From a virus: DNA of 39,793 bases. The stretch is from positions 1-39,793 of IMG/VR virus record IMGVR_UViG_3300032296_000916. One strand, written 5' to 3'. Within the stretch, counting starts at the first letter, position 1, and each line of letters begins with the position of its first letter. Made by a program: the position numbers and the translations under genes. The notes under the pieces were generated by a model. The model did no database searches. It was not told the DNA's origin and worked only from the letters and a program-made list of their open reading frames with translations. Shown here one piece after another: positions 1 through 6,208 of this stretch.

Positions 1-1
1 G

Positions 2-232
2 ATGCACCTAAAACAAGGTGGGATTTACTTGTTCACTTGCGCTTCTGATGGAAGAGCGGAACACGGAACAAGCAGAACCGATGGCTGGGCATCTCCATTT
101 ACCAACGATTACTACATGAATCTAAATGAAAACATTGTAAAAATTAATTTACCATTAGATAAAATGTTTTCTGAATATGAAATTAATACAAACCACAATT
201 CATGTGATTTATATTTTTTGGGAATAAAGTAA
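2..232 (+). CDS. SAM-dependent methyltransferase, C-terminal fragment (5' truncated)
   Basis: Open from the first bases of the window, so the N-terminus and SAM-binding motifs lie outside; the Met at base 2 is probably internal. The visible 76 residues match the C-terminal end of class I methyltransferases: a GGIYLFTCAS strand, then GRAEHGTSRTDGW and a DYYMNL segment, a string I associate with phage and surface-glycan methyltransferases. A second methyltransferase starts one base after its stop, so the two probably form one unit. The substrate cannot be read. The family call is fair; the start is unknown. Confidence 0.6.
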   Translation: MHLKQGGIYLFTCASDGRAEHGTSRTDGWASPFTNDYYMNLNENIVKINLPLDKMFSEYEINTNHNSCDLYFLGIK

Positions 233-233
233 C

Positions 234-785
234 ATGAATAATTACACATTTGAGGCGAATTACTGGGGTGATTGCTGCAATACCTTCGATGAAGATCAAA
301 AGCACTATGTCTATGCCCGTTTTATGGGACTAAAGCGGGTGGGATACTCTTTCGATGTAGAGGGTAAATCCATCCTAGATATTGGAGGTGGGCCAACATC
401 CATGCTTCTCAAGACGATTAACCTTGGTGGAGGATTTGTTGTTGATCCATTAAGGTATCCATATTGGACTTACGCGAGATATACAGCAAAAGGAATCGCT
501 TATGATATCCGGCGCGGAGAAGATATAACAATTACTGGATTTGACGAAGCGTGGATATACAACTGCCTCCAGCATACCGACGATCCAGAAAAAATTATTG
601 CCAATGCACTAAATGCCGCTAAAACATTGCGCTTGTTTGAATGGATTGACATTCCGCCACATGACGGACATCCAATCGAGCTAACGAAAGAAAAACTTGA
701 TAGTTGGATAGGACAAGAAGGAAGTGTAGTTCAACTCGCAGAATCGGGTTGCTACGGAAAAGCATACTATAACATAAAAAAATGA
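234..785 (+). CDS. Class I SAM-dependent methyltransferase, compact
   Basis: Predicted to transfer a methyl group from SAM to an unknown acceptor in the host cytoplasm. The glycine-rich motif I (SILDIGGGPTSML) lies near residues 46-58. It is followed by an acidic strand end (VVDP, about 69-72) and a motif-IV-like stretch with an H-x-D-D-P pattern (CLQHTDDPEKII, about 112-123), typical of small-molecule or sugar methyltransferases. At 183 residues it is a minimal Rossmann domain without a large substrate-recognition insert. The start sits one base after the preceding stop and the end overlaps the MazG-like gene. It is likely part of the same surface or metabolite modification set as its truncated neighbour. 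Confidence 0.75.
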   Translation: MNNYTFEANYWGDCCNTFDEDQKHYVYARFMGLKRVGYSFDVEGKSILDIGGGPTSMLLKTINLGGGFVVDPLRYPYWTYARYTAKGIAYDIRRGEDITITGFDEAWIYNCLQHTDDPEKIIANALNAAKTLRLFEWIDIPPHDGHPIELTKEKLDSWIGQEGSVVQLAESGCYGKAYYNIKK

Positions 786-1237
786 ATACATCACCATACA
801 ATCAATTCGTCGCATCCATTGCGAAGCCGGGCCTTGAAATTCTCACGCAGTTGACGCCTTCACAAGCTCACCTACTTCACATGGCAGTTGGTGTTTCTGG
901 AGAGGCTGGAGAGCTTCTTGACGCAATTAAGAAGCACACAATTTATCAGAAGCAACTAGACATTGAGAATGTCAAAGAAGAAATCGGAGACATTGTATTT
1001 TACGCAACTGGCCTTCTGAATGAGCTTGGGCTTTCACTGCAAGAGTGCATTCAAGAAAATCAAGAAAAACTTTCCGTAAGATATCCATCTGGAAAATACA
1101 CAAACGCGCACGCAATTGCTAGGGCGGACAAAGTAGAAAGCGTGGCGATTGAAGAAGACCTCGACGCCGATCTGGCTGATGTCAAGATTGAAAAAGTTGC
1201 TTGCAATCTCGGTGAAGAGTGTGAGTCCTGCCAATGA
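782..1237 (+). CDS. MazG-like nucleotide pyrophosphohydrolase
   Basis: Predicted to hydrolyse (d)NTPs or alarmone-type nucleotides to monophosphates. Phages use such enzymes to adjust nucleotide pools or dampen starvation signalling. The all-alpha MazG metal-binding pattern is visible: GEAGE (E41, E44) followed by KEEIGD (E67, D70), the E-x2-E...E-x2-D signature. About 45 C-terminal residues beyond the fold are acidic and end in a Cys-rich tail (CNLGEECESCQ), an uncommon add-on. The start overlaps the upstream gene by 4 bases (ATGA) and the end overlaps the lipoprotein gene by 4. The dCMP-deaminase-like gene two positions downstream supports a nucleotide-metabolism role. Confidence 0.8.
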   Translation: MNTSPYNQFVASIAKPGLEILTQLTPSQAHLLHMAVGVSGEAGELLDAIKKHTIYQKQLDIENVKEEIGDIVFYATGLLNELGLSLQECIQENQEKLSVRYPSGKYTNAHAIARADKVESVAIEEDLDADLADVKIEKVACNLGEECESCQ

Positions 1238-1599
1238 AAACTATCACGGCACTACTTGCATTGTCGTTGTGCGCTTGCTCAACGATGTCAAAAGAAACAT
1301 ATGTTGAACGCCGCGAATTTCGTTATCCAAAGGGAACGACTCCACACTTGAAGGATATGTATCTTCGGGACACTGGAGATGAAGAAAAGAAAGTCCAAAC
1401 GGCAATTGTTTCACCAAATGTTTCACAAGTTCAGTATGTCGGAGAAGTGAATCATCCAGAGCCATTGCAGGCTACAAGTGATATTGATTTCGTGACAACT
1501 GGAGATATTCCGCAAGAGAAAACTCTTGCCGATGTTCAAAGCGAGAACAATATGCTACGCGCTTTGGCAATGAATAAAATTCTACGAGACATGCAATGA
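1234..1599 (+). CDS. Small predicted lipoprotein
   Basis: The N-terminus is a lipoprotein signal peptide: Lys at residue 2, a hydrophobic core (ITALLALSL) and Cys at 13 and 15. L12-C-A-C15 best fits a lipobox, so Cys15 is the likely lipidated residue. The remaining ~105 residues are polar, Glu/Thr-rich and without a domain I recognise. It would be exported and anchored in the envelope during infection. It overlaps both neighbours by 4 bases, so it is expressed with the nucleotide genes and not with a lysis cassette. Possible roles are superinfection exclusion, envelope modification or an outer spanin, but no inner spanin partner is seen next to it. Confidence 0.65.
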   Translation: MKTITALLALSLCACSTMSKETYVERREFRYPKGTTPHLKDMYLRDTGDEEKKVQTAIVSPNVSQVQYVGEVNHPEPLQATSDIDFVTTGDIPQEKTLADVQSENNMLRALAMNKILRDMQ

Positions 1600-1985
1600 A
1601 TTGGGATAATTATGCCATTAGTTTAGCGGATGTAGTAGCACAAAAATCAAAAGACCCGTGGCGAAAAGTTGGAGCAGTATTACTTCGTCACGACAACACG
1701 ATTGCCGCTTGTGGATACAATGGCTATCCAGCACACATGGTTGAGGATTGGTCTAGCAGGGAAAAAAGACGCAAGTATGTTGTCCACGCCGAGCAGAACG
1801 CGCTTCGGCATGTCAAGCCAAATGAGTGCCGATTGATCGCTACCACAACACTTCCATGCAACGACTGCTTGAAAGCGATAGCATCATACGGAATTCGCAA
1901 GATAGTTTATCGTGAGACTTATCCAACCGATGAATCGACGATTATTCTTGCATCTGAATTTGGAATAGAGTTGATGAATGTATGA
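1596..1985 (+). CDS. Deoxycytidylate (dCMP) deaminase-like protein
   Basis: Zinc-dependent deaminase of the CDA superfamily, predicted to convert dCMP to dUMP for dTTP synthesis. The catalytic signature is intact: H64-A-E66 (HAEQNAL) and P87-C88-N-D-C91, which together bind zinc and carry the proton shuttle. The N-terminal substrate segment (KSKDPWRKVGAVLL, then CGYNGYP) is the typical dCMP-deaminase arrangement. The length of 129 residues is near the usual ~140-190. It is translationally coupled (4-base overlaps) to the lipoprotein gene before it and an unknown gene after it. An RNA-editing or tRNA deaminase is a less likely alternative. Confidence 0.85.
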   Translation: MNWDNYAISLADVVAQKSKDPWRKVGAVLLRHDNTIAACGYNGYPAHMVEDWSSREKRRKYVVHAEQNALRHVKPNECRLIATTTLPCNDCLKAIASYGIRKIVYRETYPTDESTIILASEFGIELMNV

Positions 1986-2248
1986 GCGATACACCAGAAA
2001 CGGATCACCTTGAAGTTCAATTAGGGCAAGCGGCAATGCACTCACATCCGATTTTGTGGGAGCATGGCCGCCGCATGGAACGCGAGCGCGATGGGGCTAG
2101 AAAACTCGCCGATGAATTTCACAAAGATCAAACACGACTAATCTTGGAGCGCGACAAGGCGAGAGAGGAAATTGCAGAATTGCAAGGAGTGATAAAGGCG
2201 TTAAAAGCAACTATGCGAGACAATGAAAAAATCTCAACTTTGGAATAA
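1982..2248 (+). CDS. Small coiled-coil phage protein, unknown function
   Basis: 88 residues beginning MSDTPETD, an opening seen in many small phage proteins. From about residue 30 the sequence is a charged helix with Arg/Glu heptads (RRMERERDGARKLADEF onward), predicting a coiled coil to residue ~80. No enzymatic motif is visible. It overlaps the deaminase gene by 4 bases (ATGA) and the following gene by 26 bases. Similar small proteins occur in phage early/middle regions as proteins of unknown role. It is probably real given the packing and codon continuity. Confidence 0.6.
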   Translation: MSDTPETDHLEVQLGQAAMHSHPILWEHGRRMERERDGARKLADEFHKDQTRLILERDKAREEIAELQGVIKALKATMRDNEKISTLE

Positions 2249-2468
2249 ATATGTGGCAAAAAATCCATCATTTGATGGAAATGGCAACATTACAATGTCC
2301 GCAAATGGACTCCGAAAGTTATTCCACCAAACATGGGAAATTGCATTCGAGGCTGGATTCAATCAGGAATTTGAAGATGACGAAGAGGATAAGGAAGAGA
2401 TTAGCAGGAATCCAATATCATCTCCAGAGGCTATGAATATATTCAATACAATTTTCGGAAAACGATGA
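2223..2468 (+). CDS. Small phage protein, unknown function
   Basis: 81 residues. The N-terminal half has a pattern I recognise from uncharacterised phage proteins (LWNKYVAKNPSF, then a Gly-Asn-rich turn, LRKLFHQTWEIAFEAG). The C-terminal half carries an acidic run (EDDEEDKEE) and ends in a short helix. Starting at 2223 gives a 26-base overlap with the gene before. No other Met before residue 25 exists, and the conserved LWNKYV segment begins at residue 6, so this start is preferred. The stop overlaps the next start as ATGA. Function unknown. Confidence 0.6.
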   Translation: MKKSQLWNKYVAKNPSFDGNGNITMSANGLRKLFHQTWEIAFEAGFNQEFEDDEEDKEEISRNPISSPEAMNIFNTIFGKR

Positions 2469-2632
2469 ATACACTAGAACATTACTTGGAGAAAGAAAAG
2501 ATTGATCCGATTAAAGCAATGAATGCGCTACAGGACAATGGAATTATTAGCGATAACTGCATTGATCCAAAAGATGTAATTGAATCTGGCAGTGCTGTTA
2601 TTTGGCTGGATCAACACTTTTGGGAATTATGA
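2465..2632 (+). CDS. 55-residue small protein, unknown function
   Basis: A short gene running from the ATGA junction with the previous stop to a second ATGA-type junction with the next gene. The predicted product is helical, rich in Asp/Ile, begins MNTLEHYLEKEKIDP and ends in an aromatic patch (WLDQHFWEL). Two perfect ATGA junctions and the lack of any other gene here make it convincing despite its size. I do not recognise a family. It could be a small regulator or an anti-host factor. Confidence 0.55.
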   Translation: MNTLEHYLEKEKIDPIKAMNALQDNGIISDNCIDPKDVIESGSAVIWLDQHFWEL

Positions 2633-2925
2633 GCGGAGGACACTTTGATTATGTGCAATATAAGCTGGAGGATATTGCCGATGAAATTCAAAAAATCGTT
2701 GAAGAGAACGATTCTAACGAGGTCAATGAGTGGGGAGGTCGTATTGGGAGGAACTATAATGAAGAAACGCTTTACGAGTTTATGATTGGCGTTACTTTTA
2801 TTCTTGCTGCCGCGACATACATTCGCAGAATTGATTACTTGCTATCTGGAGATGATGGAGAGGATGAATTTCACGCAAGACTGACAAATGACATGGGATA
2901 TGAAGAAGAATTGGAGGAATCTTAA
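2629..2925 (+). CDS. MSGGHFDY-type small phage protein
   Basis: I place the start at 2629 and not at an upstream in-frame TTG/GTG-type start, because this ATG forms an ATGA overlap with the preceding stop and the product then begins MSGGHFDYVQYKLEDIADEI. That opening is widely conserved in uncharacterised phage and bacterial proteins. The 98-residue product is acidic with a central Ile/Ala-rich helix (FILAAATYIRRIDYLLSGDD) and an acidic end. Its role is unknown in the family as I know it. Confidence 0.65.
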   Translation: MSGGHFDYVQYKLEDIADEIQKIVEENDSNEVNEWGGRIGRNYNEETLYEFMIGVTFILAAATYIRRIDYLLSGDDGEDEFHARLTNDMGYEEELEES

Positions 2926-2950
2926 AGCATAAACAGGATTCTTGCACATA

Positions 2951-2969
2951 TCTGTCGAATTGTGACAGA
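2951..2969. other. Short inverted repeat in the 62-base gap
   Basis: A perfect 6-base inverted repeat (TCTGTC / GACAGA) around a 7-base loop, in one of the few real gaps of the left region. No T-run follows, so it is not an obvious terminator. It could be an operator half-site pair or an RNA hairpin just ahead of the gene at 2988. Such a short repeat can also arise by chance. Confidence 0.25.
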
Positions 2970-2987
2970 TTCCGACAAAAAGTTAAA

Positions 2988-3383
2988 ATGAAAACAAGTT
3001 TCTGGGATCATAGTGGAAAACCATCTGTTTTTGTTGTGAAGGAAAACGGAAAAGAAATTCATCGAGGCGGATTTAAGAGAGGATATGAAATTGCTAATAT
3101 GAAAATAGAAAAACAAATCACAGAACTAACTCAAAAATGGTATTCATTGATTGGCGGAGACCATCATAAAGACAGAGATTGTCATTGGTATATTGAAACA
3201 AAATGGAGTTATGGTGAGCCTCCAGTATATTCCGTAATCCATTACGGATATATTTTGGACAAAATAGAAGCTGAATTTAATAGCTATGAAAAAGCTCTTG
3301 TTAATTTACGAGATATGCTTATCAATGCTATTGAAGAACAACAGAGTGAAAGCGAAATAGAATCATTAAACGATACATTCTAA
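2988..3383 (+). CDS. Conserved phage hypothetical protein
   Basis: 131 residues. The central part (IEKQITELTQKWYSLIGGDHHKDRDCHWYI) is one I recognise from small phage proteins of ~90 residues. Its conserved HHKDRDCHW region, rich in His/Asp/Cys, could bind metal. The chosen start adds ~35 residues; an internal Met at residue 38, just before that conserved part, is a credible alternative start. The C-terminal third is acidic and helical. It follows a 62-base gap containing a small hairpin, so a new transcript may begin here. Function unknown. Confidence 0.55.
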   Translation: MKTSFWDHSGKPSVFVVKENGKEIHRGGFKRGYEIANMKIEKQITELTQKWYSLIGGDHHKDRDCHWYIETKWSYGEPPVYSVIHYGYILDKIEAEFNSYEKALVNLRDMLINAIEEQQSESEIESLNDTF

Positions 3384-3386
3384 TAT

Positions 3387-3650
3387 ATGGAAGCAAAAGC
3401 AACACTTGAATTCAATCTGCCAGAGCAAGAACACGACTTCAAATACGCCTGCGCTGGTCTTGACGCACTACTTGTTTTAGATAAACTTGATGAAGAACTT
3501 CGATCAGTTATTAGGTATAAATCTGGAGAGCTTGCGAGCTTCTACACAGATGAAGGAAAAAAACAAGAATCTTGCGTAGATACCATTGAAGCAGTTCGTA
3601 AAAAACTTTGGGAAATCCGAGATGACTATAAATTGCCTGATCTGATTTAA
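3387..3650 (+). CDS. Small phage protein preceding the terminase gene
   Basis: 87 residues, mixed alpha/beta, opening with a beta-like FNLPEQEHDF segment and continuing with charged helices. The pattern (a 'TLEFNLPE...F' strand, then helices with a Tyr-containing acidic end) resembles small uncharacterised proteins just before phage terminase genes. Its TAA stop overlaps the terminase ATG by one base (TAATG), coupling the two. No catalytic motif. A small-terminase role cannot be excluded, but no helix-turn-helix is apparent and I do not assign it. Confidence 0.55.
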   Translation: MEAKATLEFNLPEQEHDFKYACAGLDALLVLDKLDEELRSVIRYKSGELASFYTDEGKKQESCVDTIEAVRKKLWEIRDDYKLPDLI

Positions 3651-5524
3651 TGTTGGAAAACTCGCAAGTCTCAAAGGTCATTGAGCAGGCCGAAATAATC
3701 CGAAACATCGTTGACAATGCCAGCGATGAAAAAAACGGGATTATGCTTGCCGCAAAATGGATCATTGAGAATGTGAGTAATGCAAAAGGCAAGATCAACC
3801 TAGATGAACCATTTTCTAGGAGGGTATTGCTGGAGTTTGTTCAACATTTACTTGAGAAGAATCAGTTTGAGGCGGCTGCAACGATCCTATGGGGTCAACA
3901 AGTATATGATTGGAGACCGCAATCTTCAATGGATACTTGGCGATGCTTGTTTGATTACGACAAGCTACTCATACAGGGAGCCGGAGCCATGGGTAAGACT
4001 TTCGGTGCGGCGGCTTGGTTCCTTTTGGATTGGATGCGTGATCCATACTACACTTGTATTAAAGTTGTTTCATTGACTGCTGAACACGCTCAACGAAATG
4101 TATTTGCGGCAATTAAAAAGTTCTACACAACAGCACTCGTTAAGCCAGAATTTGATGGTGCAGAAACTCTTGTTAAGTCAATACAAGCTAATAACGATAG
4201 CAAGAACGGCATCCATCTTGTAGCTGTTCCAAAAGGTGATAGTGGAACTGGAACTCTCCGTGGTTTTCACCCGTCTCCAAGGTCTGGGAAGCCGCATCCT
4301 ATTTGGGGTAGGATGTCTCGAACTCATGTTGTGTTGGACGAAGCCGAAGAGGTTCCTGCTGGAGTATGGGAAGGCTTGCAGAACATTTTGTCAGCGGCGG
4401 ATACCGAGGGAGCAAAAGGACGAATTAAGATTTTCGCCGCATCAAACCCGAAAGACAGGACTAGCGAGTTTGGAAAAAGATGCGAACCAGAGCGAGGTTG
4501 GGGATCGGTAGATTGCGAAGAAGACTTTGAATGGGATAGCCGTGATGCTTGGCATGTATTGCGACTTGATGCCGCACGATGCGAGAATGTAATCCACAAG
4601 AAGATTATCTTCCCCGGCCTTCAAACAAATGAAGGTTACACCGCATACGAGGCAAAAGGAAGGACTGCTGAATATTTTACGATGGCTCGCGGATGGTTCC
4701 CGCAAGAGGGCATCAGCATGTCTATCATTACGCCATCCATGATGGATAACGCCATGGGAAATGTTCGCTTTATTGGCCCTGTAGTTCCTTTAGCGGCATT
4801 TGACTTGGCATTGGAAGGAAATGACACGGTTGTATGCTCATTTGGCAGATTCGGGCTATGCGATGGTTGGACTCCGATGAGCGGTCAATTTATCGAATTT
4901 AAGTCTCCGAGAACGGTATTACAACTTGACTCGCAGATGACATTTCCTAAAGCCGCTACTCTCGAACAGACTTACAATATTATGAAGTTCTGTAAAAACA
5001 TGAAGATTTCTCCGAATTGGTTATGCGTCGATAGAACGGGAAATGGCGCTGGAATCCATGATTCTCTAAAGACTCTATTCGGAAACGAGGTTTTAGGAGT
5101 AAATTACTCTTGGGCTGCTACGGATACTCATATCCTTGGAGATGACACGCAAAAAGCAAGCGAGCTTTACAATGGAGTTGTAACGGAATTGCTATTCGGA
5201 TTGTCAAAGTATCTTGAGTTTGAATACCTCAAAATATCGCCGGGGTTCCGTAATGAGCAGCTTGTTCGGCAAGCTACTGGAAGGCGTTATATGCAAAAGG
5301 GTTTGGGAATGGTTAGGGTGGAAAGTAAAAAAGATTATGTTAAGCGAACCCGTCAACCTTCTCCTGACGCTCTGGATTCGCTTTCATTGCTGGTTTTTCT
5401 GATGAGGCAACGGGCGGGTTCTGTTGCTACAATGATTGAGCAAAAAAAAGAAGTTCCTCGCTTAATGGATAAGGGAATGCAGTCAATTGTAGATAAAAAT
5501 GAGTTTATCGACTTTAGCGAATAA
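3650..5524 (+). CDS. terL: Terminase large subunit (DNA-packaging ATPase/nuclease)
   Basis: Motor that pumps DNA through the portal into the prohead and cuts the concatemer. The ATPase domain has a Walker A-like loop GAGAMGKTFG (about residues 109-118) and a Walker B strand HVVLDEAEEV (about 226-235) with the catalytic Glu. The coupling motif is probably FAASNPKD (about 263-270). The C-terminal RNase-H-like nuclease shows spaced acidic residues: FDLALEGND (about 384-392), CVDRTGNGAG (about 459-468) and PDALDSLSLL (about 571-580). A ~95-residue helical segment precedes the ATPase. 624 residues is at the long end for the family. The start is fixed by the TAATG junction. No small subunit was identified. 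Confidence 0.93.
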   Translation: MLENSQVSKVIEQAEIIRNIVDNASDEKNGIMLAAKWIIENVSNAKGKINLDEPFSRRVLLEFVQHLLEKNQFEAAATILWGQQVYDWRPQSSMDTWRCLFDYDKLLIQGAGAMGKTFGAAAWFLLDWMRDPYYTCIKVVSLTAEHAQRNVFAAIKKFYTTALVKPEFDGAETLVKSIQANNDSKNGIHLVAVPKGDSGTGTLRGFHPSPRSGKPHPIWGRMSRTHVVLDEAEEVPAGVWEGLQNILSAADTEGAKGRIKIFAASNPKDRTSEFGKRCEPERGWGSVDCEEDFEWDSRDAWHVLRLDAARCENVIHKKIIFPGLQTNEGYTAYEAKGRTAEYFTMARGWFPQEGISMSIITPSMMDNAMGNVRFIGPVVPLAAFDLALEGNDTVVCSFGRFGLCDGWTPMSGQFIEFKSPRTVLQLDSQMTFPKAATLEQTYNIMKFCKNMKISPNWLCVDRTGNGAGIHDSLKTLFGNEVLGVNYSWAATDTHILGDDTQKASELYNGVVTELLFGLSKYLEFEYLKISPGFRNEQLVRQATGRRYMQKGLGMVRVESKKDYVKRTRQPSPDALDSLSLLVFLMRQRAGSVATMIEQKKEVPRLMDKGMQSIVDKNEFIDFSE

Positions 5525-5536
5525 TTGAATTATATC

Positions 5537-5580
5537 AAGTTTATCGTATAACTCGATAAATTTATCATAAATGATAAATT
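5537..5580. promoter_or_regulatory. Overlapping inverted repeats after terL
   Basis: The 99-base gap after terL holds two inverted repeats sharing bases 5559-5563. The first pairs 5537-5546 with 5554-5563 (10 pairs, one G-U) around a 7-base loop. The second is a perfect 10-base repeat, 5559-5568 with 5571-5580, around AA. Both use the core TTTATC/GATAAA, and only one hairpin can form at a time. No T-tract follows, so a classic terminator is unlikely. A -35/-10-like pair (TTGAAT at 5525, TATAAC at 5547, 16-base spacing) overlaps the first repeat. This suggests a promoter/operator or an RNA switch for the genes that follow. Confidence 0.4.
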
Positions 5581-5623
5581 CGTATTGCAAATCTTAACAT
5601 TTTAACCTATTAGAATAGAAATT

Positions 5624-6202
5624 ATGGCAAAAGTAATTATGGGAATGATCCCTCCGGGTGGATGGCACTACTTCGATTCTGATGCGAAGTTGACATCTCA
5701 TTCCTATGAGGGATTGCTGAAAACAGTCCAAAATTACCGAGCCGAAAACCACTTGCCACTAGGAGATGTAGAGGGCGATATAAATAGCTATATTTGCTCT
5801 AATTGGCCTAATTTCTGCCATGGCGTTGACATGGTTGTAGTCACATCAGTTCATCCAGAGACTAGCCAGCAATCGCTTCTAAACGATATTACGACATGGG
5901 CAAGGAATCTCCTTAATTCCAAGACATCAAATAATCTTGTTTCAGACGAACTCGCAGAAGAACGGGCTAAAATTTGCCGTGGTTGTCCAAATAACAAAAA
6001 CTGGCGAGGAGGATGTTCTTCCTGCATTTCAGCAACAGAACGAATTTCGGCGAGCATCAGAAATGGTCGAGATACGAAATCCTCCGCAGTTCTAGGGGGA
6101 TGCTCAATAATGAGACACGATAATAGGAGTGCGATTTTCTTTGACAAATCCAAGCTATCTAAAGCAACATCAACTCCCGAAAATTGTTGGCTTAACACTT
6201 AA
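5624..6202 (+). CDS. Cys-rich, zinc-ribbon-like phage protein between terminase and portal
   Basis: 192 residues. The N-terminal half opens with IPPGGWHY and ends near residue 100. The C-terminal half has paired cysteines (CRGCPNN about 122-128, CSSC about 134-137) plus later single Cys (LGGCSI, ENCW) that together could bind one or two zinc ions. I recall uncharacterised proteins of this layout between large terminase and portal genes in environmental phages, which suggests a packaging or head role, but the function is not known. It follows the hairpin-bearing gap and starts after an AAATT leader. It ends 6 bases before the portal gene. Confidence 0.65.
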   Translation: MAKVIMGMIPPGGWHYFDSDAKLTSHSYEGLLKTVQNYRAENHLPLGDVEGDINSYICSNWPNFCHGVDMVVVTSVHPETSQQSLLNDITTWARNLLNSKTSNNLVSDELAEERAKICRGCPNNKNWRGGCSSCISATERISASIRNGRDTKSSAVLGGCSIMRHDNRSAIFFDKSKLSKATSTPENCWLNT

Positions 6203-6208
6203 TAAATT

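Noticed and set aside
1234-1599. Outer spanin (lysis) role for the lipoprotein
   Set aside because: No holin, endolysin or inner spanin lies next to it; nucleotide enzyme genes do.
2602-2628. Upstream in-frame start of the MSGGHFDY gene
   Set aside because: The family begins MSGGHFDY, and the ATG at 2629 has the ATGA overlap used by its neighbours.
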